Source: Oehlia diaphana (Eukaryota > Glomeromycota > Glomeromycetes > Glomerales > Glomeraceae). From it: a stretch of 64,000 nucleotides of DNA. Where the stretch lies: NCBI GenBank assembly GCA_003833135.1, contig QZLH01000027.1:51812-115811 (forward strand), read 5' to 3'. The number at the start of each line of letters is the position of its first letter. The first letter of the stretch is position 1. The notes below the pieces were generated by a model. The model saw only the letters and a list, made by a program, of their open reading frames with translations, had not been told where the DNA came from and searched no databases. Of this stretch, positions 35,815-47,619 are shown piece by piece. The translations under genes and the position numbers were made by a program.

Positions 35815-36871
35815 AAACCTATAAAAAGAAAGCAAAGAAATGTTTAGTATTATTTCTTTAAAAAAAAATTAAAAATTAAGTTTTATAACAATTTCATTAT
35901 GAAACTTACCAGTTCACTTTAATTTTTATTATCAACATCTAAAACCTACAAAAAGAAGAAAAGAAATGTTTAGTTAACGTTTCTTAAAAATAAACATAAA
36001 ATATTAATTTTTGTGACTTTTGCAAAACATTATTTTATTTTGTTTTAATACTTGAGCCTACAAAAAAAAGAAGAAATATTAATTAACGTTTCTTAAAAAA
36101 AAATAATAAAAATTAAGTTTCACAATTCAGCATTGTGAAACTCACCAGTTTATTTTGATTTCTATTATCCAAACGTTCAGAATCTACAAAAAGTAAAGTA
36201 ATTAACGTTTTATAAAAAAAAACAATAAAATTTAAGTTTTGCAACACAATGTTGTAAAACTCACTGGTTCATTTAATTTCTATTATCCAAATGTTTGGAA
36301 TCTACAAAAAGTAAAGTAAAGAAATATTAATATTTCATAAAAAAAAAGATAATAAAATTTAAATTTCATAATACAATGTTGCAAAACTTACTGATTCGTT
36401 TTGATTTCCATCATCCTAACATCTGAAATTTACAAAAAGTAAAGTAAAAAAGTATCATAAAAAAAAATTAATAAAATTATATTCACAATTTAACATTGCG
36501 AAACTACCAGTTCATTTTGATTTCCATTATCCAACTGTTCAGAATCTACAAAAAGTAAAATAAAAAAATATTAGTTAACATTTTATAAAAAAATAATTAA
36601 TAAAATATGTTTTGCAATTTAACATTGTGAAACTTACTAGTTTGTTTTGATTTCTATCATCTTAATATTCAGAACTTACAAAAAGTAAAAAAAGAAACGT
36701 TAGTTGATATTTCTTAAAAAAAATTAATAAAATTATATTTTGCAATTCAATATTGCGAAACTCACCAGTTCATTTTGATTTCCATCATCCTAATGTTCAG
36801 AACCTACAAAAAGTAAAAAAAGAAATATTAGTTAACATTTCTTTTAATAAAAAATATAAAATATTAAGTTT
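35815..36871 (-). repeat. Tandem array of micro-exon/intron-like cassettes (conserved part)
   Basis: About eight units of 113-130 bp. Read on the minus strand each has CTTTTTGTAG, an exon-like block of about 38 bases, then GTGAGTTT or GTAAGTTT, a hairpin (such as GTTTCACAAT/ATTGTGAAAC at 36117-36141), an AACTAAC-like branch site and a T-rich acceptor tract. In the best unit the exon block is exactly 36146-36183. Exon blocks share ATGGAAATCAAAATGAACTG. With 38-base blocks, consecutive joining does not stay open, so no long protein results. It could be a spliced noncoding RNA, mutually exclusive exons, a decayed gene, or a satellite born from an exon-intron unit. Confidence 0.6.
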
Positions 36872-39642
36872 CATCAGAAAATTTTTTTGGGTAATATATA
36901 GCGATATATATCACTTTATCAATGTTTATCACATTATTTATAAAATGTGATATTTATCGATAATAATCACACTCATTGAGTAGTATTGATATAGATAAAT
37001 CAGGTTTAATTAACAATAATCATCCATACAGTTAAAAATTGATATTTATCCCTATCGATAATTATCATTACAGGTTAATAATGTTATATTATTTATAGTT
37101 AAAGTTGTATTGTTTCACTATTAAATAGCTTTATATTTTTTTATTTTAAAAATGTCATTTTATTGCTTTACAATTTGTATTATAAAATCTATCTAATTAC
37201 TTTATTATTTTTCTCTAATTCTAAAATAAAAGCAAAAGAATTGTTAGTAACTGAAACAATCCCTAATAAGAAAACATAAAAAGCAAAAACCAAAACTGTA
37301 AAGCTTTTGCAAAAAAACTTACCATTTTAAACTATAATGCTTTTATTGAATTCTTCGGAATCTACAAAAAACATAACAAAAAAATGCTATTTAACATTTC
37401 TATTAAAAAAAATAAAAAAAATACGGTAAATTTTGTAAAAAAACTTACCATTTCTAATTTGAAAGAAATGTGAAAACAGTTGTAATTTAAAAAAAATTAA
37501 ACTGGTTTAAGTTTTACTTTATAACAAAATTTACCGTTTAGTATTATCACCCAAAAGTCAAGAAAACCTATAAAAAGAAAAAAAAAAATATTAGAAATCA
37601 TTTCTATAACATAAATAAAATAAAAAAAATGATATGTTTCAAAATGAGACTTAATATTTCCACTTCCCAATAATACTCGATTCATAAATCCTCAAGAACT
37701 CTACAAAAAAGAAAAATAAAACGTTAGAAAATGTTTCTATTAATAAAATAAAAAAATTCAGTTTTGCAACATAAATGTTGCAAATTTACCTATTCCACAC
37801 CCAAAGCTTAACACCAGATAGACTGAACCTACAAAAGAAATAAAGAACATTAGAAATTTTCCTTTAAAAAAGCAAAAAAAATATTTAAAGTTTCATAATA
37901 AAAATTGTTACGAAACTTTACCAACCATATTTTGAAACCACTTGTAATAGCAATCTGAGATCAAAGCTGGACCTACAAAAATAAATAAAGAAATGTAATA
38001 TTTTTTTAAAAATATTTAAAAAAAAATTGGTTTCAAAATGAAACTTTGAAATCTAATCATATAATTAGAAGAAATTCGAAAAGTATCTATAAAAAACAAA
38101 AGAAGAGACGTTAGTATAATGTTTCTCAAAGAAAAGAAATTTAAGCTTCACAATGGAATGAAACCTTGCAAAACTAACCATTTGGACCACTTCTTAGTCT
38201 TAAAACTGAAATGAACCTACAAGAAAAAGAAATTTCTTAAAAAAAAATAATAAAAAAAAGATACTCGCCTTTCAAAAAATGAACGTCTATAAAATAAAAG
38301 TAATGAACGGTTAGTTAATAAACTTCATTAAAGAATAATTTAAAGTAAAACTAAATATCCTACCAAATTTTAAGTCGAAAAAAATTAAACACACTAATCT
38401 CCTTTTCAAGGCCAAAAGAAATGCCTAAAGAAAGAAGAAAAAATGAATGTTAACTTTCATTAAAGAAATAAAGAAAAAAAAATATCATCATATTATCTTA
38501 CTAAAATCCCTTATTGAAGAACTGCCTAAAAAAGAAAAAGAAATGAACTTTTAGTAAAGTTCGTTAAAATAAAAAAAATTAATAAAAAATTGGTGTCTTA
38601 CTACCAAATAAAATCCTGAGTCACGTCACACAATTTTTGGCCTTCTAAACAGAAATGTGAATTCCTAAACATCTGAAAGCTGAAATGAAGACAAATCTAT
38701 AAAAAAAAAGGAAGATTAGTAAGTACTAAATGCGAAAAAAAATATGTTTAAAATCTTAAAATTTACTTACATTTCTACAAGAGAACTATAGAAACAAAAA
38801 TATAACTTAAAAAAAATTATATTTTTTTAAGAAAAGTGTTTAAATTAAAGGGAAGGTTGAAGGTAAGGAATAAAAGAAAAGAAGAGGAAGAGGAGACAAA
38901 CAGAACAAAAAAAGGAAAAGGTAAAAACAGAAGTGAGCCAAAAATGAAAAAATGGAAAAAAAATATAATTAAACTAAAGGTGAGAATAAAAAAAAAAGAA
39001 ATGGAAAAGTGTAAAAAGGAGTGAAGTGGTGAAAGGGAAAGTGTGAAAGAGAGACAGGTTAGAGGGAGAAGGAAAAAGAAAGGTAGAAGAGGGTGAATAG
39101 GAAAGGGCGAAAGAAATGTTTAATTAAACTTTAAAAAAAAAGTTTAAAAAAAATATTTATCGCATCATGTCTTAGCATCTTAGTAGTTGGAAAGTTGTGT
39201 CACATGATATGATACACGTGATTGTTAAATAAAGAATCTCGTAACTTGATTATAGTATTATGTTACTACATAATTACAAGAGAATTTTTTAAAGGATGAC
39301 CTATCAGTCCTATCACTACAGAAATTTATCAATAAATTAAGATACATTTGATATCATTAACTTACAGAAATTTATCAATAAAATCTTATTATATTTTTAC
39401 AGTTATTTATCAATGATCATCATAATACGTTAATTATTGATTTATTTAGTACGTTAAAATGTGATAATTATTGATAATGATAATTGTTGATATTTATTCC
39501 TCTCAATGATTATCAATATCTGCAGATAACAGCAGATAATTATTGTTAATTATCATATTTCATTAATTATCGATATTTTGTAGCGATAAATATCGATAAA
39601 ATGATATATATCGCTATATATCACCTGAAAAAATTTCCTGAT
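36872..39642. mobile_element. 2.77-kb element or interval bounded by 49-bp TIRs
   Basis: The left end (36872-36920) and the complement of the right end (39594-39642) match over 49 bases with about six differences. Both begin CATCAG, and the key core is TATATAGCGATATATATCA. Inside each end are clusters of GATAATTATC/GATAAATATC words. TATTAAG lies just outside on both sides (36862-36868 and 39644-39650), a possible but offset target duplication. No transposase frame is present; the middle holds the diverged part of the cassette array. It could be a non-autonomous transposon that captured sequence, or two oppositely oriented copies. Confidence 0.55.
37315..38800 (-). repeat. Diverged micro-exon/intron-like cassettes
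   Basis: About twelve further cassettes lie on the minus strand. Each has an acceptor (TTTTGTAG, TTTATAG or CTTTAG), a short block of 15-65 bases, a donor such as GTAAGT, GTTAGT or GTAAAT, and a branch site (ACTAACG at about 38111, CTAACG at 37725). The exon-like blocks differ from each other but the intron-like parts stay similar, including a hairpin just after the donor (TTTGCAACAT/ATGTTGCAAA at 37763-37784). Two neighbouring blocks (about 37790-37827 and 37923-37973) join in an open frame, but the next does not. A plus-strand purine tract at 38840-39115, CT-rich on the minus strand, precedes them and could be a leader or promoter. Confidence 0.5.
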
Positions 39643-41440
39643 GTTATTAAGAAATTACATAGTAAGTTTATACAAAATTGGATCCAGTATTATATGTATT
39701 TTTGTATAGCAGGAAAAATTTTAAAACATATCTAGTTATCTTTCTGTTAAAAATTTTTGGTTAGATCTGAGTCAGATTTTTGATTAGATTTTATTGTTCC
39801 AGATTTTTTCATATAGCAGAAAAAACTTTAGAACATATTTAGTTATCTTCCTATTAAAATTTTTGATTAGAACATGAATGGCTTAAATTATTAAATAAAT
39901 CCCTTTTAAAGTATCATAAAAAAATAGTATATCATAATGGATTGCTGAATCATGCTGTTAGTATTACAGACACTTTGTATCCTTTATACCTTTGGCACTT
40001 ATAAAGGCAATCTGATATAGCATAAAATTATGATATCCTAAAAAGGATTTATTCATGGTAATAAAACCTAGGAATATATAATTTTAATCTTATTTACAAC
40101 ACTTGAGATGCTCTTTATAACTATCAAGTGATAATATATCAGGAAATAAGTAAGGTGACTTGAAGATAAAAAAATAGGTATATATCAGAAAATAAGGTGA
40201 GGTAGTCTAAGGGGCTCCTAAATTTTGGTTAGACCTATATAATAGCTGCTGTTCCAGCATTCCCAAGTTTGTTTAATTAATATGTAAAATACTAATCAAT
40301 ATTTTAAAATATTTTATATAATAATATATTTTCAAATTTTCCAGATTATTTTACAATCTTTTGAAATAATTATATATTAAATTTTATTAAATTTGATAAT
40401 TATTGAAATACTTTTACTATTAATAATTTTTTAAATTAGTCAAATTAAAAGATTTAATAAATATTGTAAATATATAAAATTTTATTATACTATAATATGT
40501 AATTTACAATTAAAATTTTATTTGTATAAAAAATTTAGTAATTATTTATGTAAATTTTGTAAGTTTGATATTAGTTAAATCATAAATTTTAGATTTATCA
40601 TAAATTTTATTAAGAAACTTGCTTTTTATCCAATGTTTTCTGATTCTTTATAAAAATTTACATGTATTTATGCATTTAAAAGTAATACTTAAATTTTACT
40701 AATAAGTTCAATCAGTAGATTAAAATTATAAAAGTTAGAATTTTTTATATAAGTATTGTATTAAAAAAAAAAGTATTTTGATAAGTAAAATAAAGCTTAA
40801 AGAATAAAAATATATTAATTTTATAATATATATACTAGGAAAATAAAAACCGTTAAGAGTCCGTCGCTTAATATGATTAATAGTAACAATAATTTACATA
40901 TATATATAAATGGTTACAAAAATGTGACAAAATGTTACAAAATGTGTTACTAAAAATAAAGTGTTACAAAAAATGTGATACAAAATATAAAAGGAAATAA
41001 GTAGGGGCTAAATTATAGTAACGTAGATGGAAAGAAGGAAAAATACATAGGTTAAACTGGTACTACAAATTTATCTGGTTTCATACAATAAATAGTCCTT
41101 CGTTACGTTCTGGACAATAATTTAAGAAAAAATTATTTTATATAAAAATTTAAAAATTATAATTTATTAATAATTATAGTAAATATAATATTTTTACTAA
41201 CTAATATTATTAAAAAGTTAAATTACTATATTTTTATTTTATTTTTATAAAATCTCACCTATTATTAAAATAGGTTACCTTGTGACTTAAGGTAAGGTTT
41301 ACATATAAAATTCTTTAAAGATCTTATTATAAAAGAAAATTTTATGATATTGTTATAATTTTTTTTCTTTTTGGTTAATTAACCAATAATATTTAAGCAA
41401 ATTCTAAAGTAAGATTTTTTATATGAATAAAAAATACTGT
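39643..41440. other. Gene-poor AT-rich region
   Basis: No gene was recognised. A segment of about 57 bases beginning GCAGGAAAAATTTTAAAACA near 39708 recurs in diverged form near 39823, a local tandem duplication. The rest is AT-rich with short direct repeats such as ATGTTACAAAATGTGTTAC near 40930-40960. Confidence 0.5.
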
Positions 41441-41757
41441 ATATCATAGGGCATAGGCCATAGTATCTCAGGTATCTTGCAAAAATTGGGGTTTGACCCT
41501 ATACCTCTGGGTATTAAATAAAGCTAAAAATTCCATTTTTTGTGAATATCTCACAATCTACCAATCCAATTTGAGTGATCTTTTTTATTTTGAAGAGCAT
41601 AATGAGAGTTATTAAACAAAAAAAAGTTCAAATAAATCTGATCACTGGATCATGAGATAAATATAAAATACCCTCTGAGGTACTATACAATTCTATGAAA
41701 TTTTCAAGAGGAGTACTATGCATAGAGGAGGTACTAGTATGGCCTGTGATATATGAT
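41441..41757. mobile_element. Possible 317-bp TIR element
   Basis: The left end ATATCATAGGGCATAGGCCA and the complement of the right end (ATATCATATATCACAGGCCA) share their termini and GGCCATA with small indels. Internal repeats of CTCAGGTA / GAGGTACT occur near both ends. The inverted repeat is imperfect and no clear target duplication was found. Confidence 0.4.
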
Positions 41758-41944
41758 ATTTATTAATATATATAATACTATTATTATATTTAATTTTAAT
41801 TATTATTTATATAAACAAATCATTTTTTATTTTGCTTTTTTTTACTTTTTTTATCATTTTACACTTTATTATTTTTTCATTAAATTTTTTTTTTTAAATA
41901 ATAATAAAATATAAAAATTATATATATTTAATAAAATTATTTAA

Positions 41945-43426
41945 TTATATATTTTTATTATATTTAAAATTACTTAATACTCCATTTGCTTTGAATTTTT
42001 GTACAATTTTCTTTTTTTCATTATCATAATGATAATTAATAATATTTAAATTTAATGATTTCATATTTGGTCTTTTTTGCCATATATTAAGAAATTTCTC
42101 AAGTAATTCAGAAGTTATATTAGTATTTAATTGTAATTTATATAAACTTTGAGGTGAATTTTTTGCTAAAATTTCAAGAAAAAGAAGTAATTGTAATTGA
42201 TCTAATTGATCTCTAAATTTACAATATAATAAATTTAAATTTAATACTTTTAAATTTTGATAAGAATTTAAAAGTTTTAATAAATCATTAGCATCTATAA
42301 TTTCAATATGTAAATATTCTAATTTAAAACAATTATAAGAGATAGCATTAACTAAAAATCCAACTTCTTTAGGATTATAACAACTTTTTATATGAATAAT
42401 TTTTTTTAATTCACTACCAGATTTTTCTATTACTTCTGCAAATACCTTAAAAGGTAAATTACATTCCAAAATTTCTAATTGTTCAAATTTGATTGATTTC
42501 AATTCTGAATGAAATATTTTTGAAAATTTATGTCTATTATCCACATTAAATTTTAACTCTCTTAAATTTTGAGTAAAATAAGGTAATATATTCAAAATAA
42601 TTGAAGATTCATATTCAAAATTAAGTGAAATAATAGATTGTGATTTCAATTTCAATACATTTTTAAAAGAATCTATTTGTTGATTTTTTTTTTTTATATT
42701 AGTCTTTTCAGAAATAAAGTACAAATAATTAAGATTATTTTGAACTTTAACTAAATTAATCATTCCTTGATTTGGATTAATTGTAACTTCAATTAATTTG
42801 AGTCTCTTAATATTTTGACATAATTGTGATAATTGATTCAAAATTAATGAATCTATATTTGCACCAATAATCAATTCAGTAATTTGTGAGAAAGATTTAC
42901 AATTACTAAATAATCCAGTTATATCATGTTGAATGTTTTCAATATGCATATATAAAATGCGTGGTGATTCATATATAAATAATTTCAAAATTTCTTTGAT
43001 AATAAAGATTTTATGATCTTTAAATTGTTTTTGAAAATTTATCATTTTATTAATATGATAAATTGATAGATTTTTACAAAAACTTGGATAATTGAATAAA
43101 GTGTAACCTTTAGTATGACGAGTGGTGGATCTAAATGAATACTTTGGTTGTATTTCAATACCACATTCTTTTAAGTATTCTATAAAATTATCCGGTAAGA
43201 ATAGAATTAATATATTAAACATTGCACTATATCGATATTTAGAATTCTTATTACTCCAAATTTTAAAGTTCCAAGGATTTCTCCACAAGGTAGGTACAGT
43301 TATTTGACACCATAACTTGTTAACGAACAAACAAGAAAATAGTGTCTTAAAAGATCTTCTATCATCTTGAAATACCAAATTGTTTAATATATCACAAAGA
43401 ATTTCAACAGGAAGATTTTGTGTCAT
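41945..43426 (-). CDS. F-box protein with leucine-rich-repeat-like C-terminus
   Basis: A single exon of 493 codons. The N-terminus NLPVEILCDILNNLVFQDDR, followed by LFSCLFVNKLWCQITVPTLW and RNPW, is a clear F-box. The remainder has regularly spaced hydrophobic segments (NIKRLKLIEVTIN, LRELKFNVDN, LEILECNLPF, KLEYLHIEIIDANDLLKLLN, LKVLNLNLLYC, MKSLNLNIINYHY) typical of degenerate LRRs. Such proteins are SCF ubiquitin-ligase substrate receptors, and large lineage-specific F-box families are known in arbuscular mycorrhizal fungi. It lies at the border of the repeat-rich zone. A 28-bp minisatellite sits just upstream of its ATG. The target protein is unknown. Confidence 0.88.
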   Translation of the reverse strand: MTQNLPVEILCDILNNLVFQDDRRSFKTLFSCLFVNKLWCQITVPTLWRNPWNFKIWSNKNSKYRYSAMFNILILFLPDNFIEYLKECGIEIQPKYSFRSTTRHTKGYTLFNYPSFCKNLSIYHINKMINFQKQFKDHKIFIIKEILKLFIYESPRILYMHIENIQHDITGLFSNCKSFSQITELIIGANIDSLILNQLSQLCQNIKRLKLIEVTINPNQGMINLVKVQNNLNYLYFISEKTNIKKKNQQIDSFKNVLKLKSQSIISLNFEYESSIILNILPYFTQNLRELKFNVDNRHKFSKIFHSELKSIKFEQLEILECNLPFKVFAEVIEKSGSELKKIIHIKSCYNPKEVGFLVNAISYNCFKLEYLHIEIIDANDLLKLLNSYQNLKVLNLNLLYCKFRDQLDQLQLLLFLEILAKNSPQSLYKLQLNTNITSELLEKFLNIWQKRPNMKSLNLNIINYHYDNEKKKIVQKFKANGVLSNFKYNKNI

Positions 43427-44181
43427 GGAGATTTTAATAAATGTGATTTTAACCCTTTTTTTACTTAGATGGTTTTTTTTTTAAACCAGATCCTAAAGAA
43501 GGAAGAAGACGAACCAGATTTTAAAGAAGGAAGAAGACGAACCAGATATTAAAGAAGTAAGAAGGTGAACTAGATCTTAAAGAAGGAAGAAGGTGAACGC
43601 GGATCTTAAAAGGGCAGAAAAAAAAAAAATACTTTACATATTTGACACAAACATAGCCACAAACGATATTTAATTGCGTAAAATGTGTCATTAATTAAAA
43701 AACCAACTATAATCATGTGATTATACTCTGTAAAATATCTCATATTCCCTTTTTTATTCATTTTATGAAGAAATCTATATATAGTAGTTGATAAAAAAAA
43801 AAGTTGATTCTCCCGATATTGTTTAAAATGATTAAAATCGCTATAATTACCCTTATAACATAAAAAAAAACCCTAATATCTAACTTTGTTACGAATATAA
43901 TCTCTATATTATTTTATAAAAAAAAAAAAGGCTTACAGTATAAAAAAAATAATATATATATATAATTAAGTCATATTATAATTATGGTTGTATGACCGTT
44001 ATTTATATAAAATATTTTTTTTTTTTTGCTTATAAATATTTTTTTAAATTTCTTAAAAGTTTTTAACATATACATAATTTTTTTCTTAAGAATTTTTTTA
44101 TAATTCTTTTTTTTTAAAAAAAGAAAAGTTCTAATTTTTTTTTTTTAATATTTTTTTCTTCCATAAATTCTAAAAACAATT
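43427..44181. other. Upstream region of the F-box gene
   Basis: It holds a 28-bp minisatellite near the F-box start, followed by AT-rich sequence with long A/T runs. No gene was seen. Confidence 0.5.
43485..43600 (+). repeat. 28-bp minisatellite upstream of the F-box gene
   Basis: Four units of the type ACCAGATNNTAAAGAAGGAA plus GAAGACGA or GAAGGTGA, starting at 43485, then a partial fifth. The array begins about 60 bp upstream of the ATG on the F-box gene's promoter side. Confidence 0.85.
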
Positions 44182-45497
44182 TCAGAAAAAAAAAATGTTA
44201 GGAGAAAATGTAGTTTGTAAATGAAACATGTACATATTCATTGAATATACGTACCTATATGACTTGCAATAAGATTTATTTTCATCATATTCCTTTTTAA
44301 TTTTTTCTACAAAATCGTCATATTCTTCAATCGGAATACCCACAAATTTGCATATATATGCTTTAGCATGAGATATAGATGTCCATTCATTACAACAAAG
44401 CTACATGACAAAAAAAAAACAATATTAATTAAAGATTTGAATAACTCTATTGAAGGGATCGTGCTGGCCGGAATTACCGGATATTATCTGTCGTCACGAT
44501 TAATCACGTGATCCATGTTTGTAACAGGAAATCATGAGACGTTTAAAAAAAAAAACTTACCAATTCTCCTAATTTTTTTCCGTGTGAACCTAAGGGAGTT
44601 GATTTATGTTCAACATGGATATCGATAACTTGATTAGTAGATTGTAAGTAGCTTTCAATACGAGAAGCAATAAACGGATCAAGGCCACGTGTATTCAAAA
44701 GACCATGAACTATTTATTATTTAAAAAATATATCTTTTAATTAAAAAAAGTCAATAATAAATTATATTAATATTAAAAATAAACCTACATGATTTCATAA
44801 ATTTCTTAGTAAGAGGTCCAGCAAAATATGTTTCAATATCAGTTTCCTAAAAAAAAAAAAAAAATTATATGAGTCTTACTTAAAATTCAAATGTTTTAAA
44901 GTGTATATATAAACAATATAAACATACCGTAAATTCAATCCAACCACCAGGTTTGGTTATTCTGACTATGTCAAAAATAACGTCTTGCCACTGATTTTTA
45001 GTAAAGGCAAAATTCATAAAACCCTGGTGTACGAAATCAAAAGTATCATTTGGAAAAGGAAAACCTTCAATAATATTTCTTTCCAAGAATGCTACATTAT
45101 CAGGAGTATTTTTATTTTGGACAGAAGGAAACATTGTTGGAGATAAATCAACACCAACAAAAATAGATTCTTTATAAGAATTGGCCATATCTAAAATCCA
45201 AGCTCCTGGACCACAACCTGAATCTAATACTTTAAGATTTCCTAAAGCAAGTTTATCATGCATTGGAGAGGAATATATACTTTGCCATATATACCTATAA
45301 AGATAATGATGCATTTGTAATCTCGAGATTTCTTCCTCATCATTTGCTAAAAAATATGGTACACCTTCTACATTATGAAATCTTCGACCTCCAGCAAATC
45401 TATAATTTTCAAGGATTGATTCATCAATATCTTCTTTCCAATTGGTCGCATTAAGTGGATGAAATTTAATATCACTTTTACTTAAATTTCTCTCCAT
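44182..45497 (-). CDS. Class I SAM-dependent methyltransferase
   Basis: Four exons (44928-45497, 44789-44846, 44561-44709, 44182-44400), start MERNLSKSDIKFHPL. The region YFLANDEEEISRLQMHHYLY precedes the SAM-binding motif I LKVLDSGCGPGAWILDMA, then FVGVDLSPTMFP, a motif II-like FPNDTFDFVHQGFMNFAF and IVRITKPGGWIEFTETDIET. The C-terminal exons read TRGLDPFIASRIESYLQSTN and YICKFVGIPIEEYDDFVEKI. This is a Methyltransf_25/11-type small-molecule or protein methyltransferase of a kind common in Rhizophagus-like genomes; the substrate is unknown. The extreme C-terminus is uncertain because a possible donor near 44255 could replace the last residues before the stop at 44182. Confidence 0.85.
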
Positions 45498-45622
45498 TTT
45501 TTTTTTAAAAAAAATATAATAAATCAATGAAATAAAAAAAAAATAAATAAATAAATAAATAAAAAAAAAAATAAAATAATAAAATAGTTTTTTTTATAAT
45601 ATAATTTTTTTTAAAAAATTTA

Positions 45623-45680
<58 letters not shown>

Positions 45681-45708
45681 TTTTTATAAAAAAATTTTTT
45701 TTAAAAAA

Positions 45709-45744
<36 letters not shown>

Positions 45745-47619
45745 ATCTATGCAAACATTCGTTATTTTTATATATTTTCGGAAAAATAGTATTTTTAAAA
45801 ATATATATATATATATATAAAATAAACAAATGATCTTAATTAAGTTAATTAATTTTAATTTATGCAATCAATAAAATAAAATTTCTTTGTCTGAAGTTAG
45901 GGATTTTTTTTTTTTTTTTGATATGCAAAACACGAGATTTTAATATAAGTAATATACGTTATGGTCCGTGTGAAATTCTAGAAGTTATAAGAATTTAAAT
46001 CTTTTCATGTGAATTAAATAAAATTATAATGGTATGGAATTTGATAATCAATAGTTTGACCCAGATATTCGGAGTTAAAATGGATGATCAATAAAGTACC
46101 CCAGTCTAGTACACCAGTGAAAATCAAATAAGATTAACATTTAGAGGAATGTTACATATGTTATACAATTTACATATATGATATATCAAGTATATTATAT
46201 ACCTCATATATTTTTGAACGAAGTTATTTGGTACTTTTAAGTAAACAATTAAAAAAAGTTCAAAAAGAAATTTCAGAATTACGTATTTTACGTATTACTA
46301 AGAATTATTAAAAAATTCCCCGTCCTGTAAACGTTTTTAAAGTATGATGATGATATACTTGCATAATTCATTTAAGTCTGCTGCTTTTCAACAATAAATG
46401 CATAAGTATTTTCGGCATTTCGAAACGAATTTTTCCTTATTTATCGATTCACAACGATTTATTTTCTTTTGATCGACAGACGAATTATTAAAAATTATTT
46501 ATTTAATACGGTAAAATGATGATCAGATGTAATACTAATATAAATTCGTATAATATTATTTGATTATAAATGATTATTGGATTGATTATATCATCAAATT
46601 ACTCATGAAATCACTATTAAAAAAATAAATTTAGAATGACTTTTTATCACGAATTTGATTTTTGTGCGACAAAAAGATTGAGAACAAATCTCGATTCTTT
46701 TATTTTTCGTTCACTTTTCGTATCCATGTGATTATTAATAAAACAAATCGTAATAAATTTCGGAAATATAATATATAAATATATATATATATATATTTTT
46801 TTAAACAAAAAAAAAAATATTTTAATAACGATAATACTAAAATATTAAATATTATAATAAAATTTGTATATATACAGTATATATATATATAATTCATATT
46901 TTATTCTTCACCAATTGAAATACGTCAATTGATATTTAGTCGGGATACAAACAGTTTAATATGTGAAATTGCGTAATATTGATTTTCCAATTTTTATTTA
47001 TTTATTAATTCAATAATTTTACGGGTCAAAGAAATTTATTTATTTATTAATTCAATAATTTTATAGGTCAAATAAAATATTTTTAACTTGTAATTATCAT
47101 TTATTAAAGTAAAATTACGTTATTGTTTTAACATTTGAAAGTTTTTCCGCATTATAAATATTTCAGATGTAAATACTATGCAAACATTGGGGAAAATATT
47201 AATTGACGGACGAATATTTATTCCGGTTTGGTTTCGGGCAAATGATCGTAACGATTCCAGTCCAACTAAATTTGGACATCATATGATTCATATAAAGTTA
47301 TGATATACATATGATCCAAATCATGTGAATTTAATTAATTAAAACGTGGTAAAAAATGACTTTCAAACATTACTGAAACTATTTGTTTGCATATAAGTAG
47401 AATATTGATGAGTAAAAGATGGTTCATCTAATATATAAAATTATACAAATTATTATGATATTTTAATGAAAAAAAAAAAACAAACAACAAAAACAAAAAA
47501 CAAATTTTACCCGTATTATTTTTTTGTGTTTCGCTTAATAATAATATAATATAAAAAAAAAATTTATTAATAAAAATTTTCTTTCTTAATATAAATAATA
47601 TTAAATTAATTATTAATAC
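45498..47619. other. Intergenic region with homopolymer A/T hairpins
   Basis: 45598-45746 consists of alternating runs of A and T up to about 40 bases that are mutually complementary. Around 46990-47070 a segment of about 50 bases (TTTATTTATTTATTAATTCA, then AATAATTTTA and GGTCAAA) is tandemly duplicated. No gene was recognised. Confidence 0.55.

Noticed and set aside
35815..38800. CRISPR-like interpretation of the repeat array
   Set aside because: Repeat units are long and diverged, spacers are not of uniform length, and the genome is eukaryotic; splice signals explain the pattern better.
38836..39024. 62-codon Lys/Glu-rich ORF
   Set aside because: It is a translation of a polypurine tract.
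45505..45867. 120-codon Phe/Lys-rich ORF
   Set aside because: Homopolymer A/T translation.
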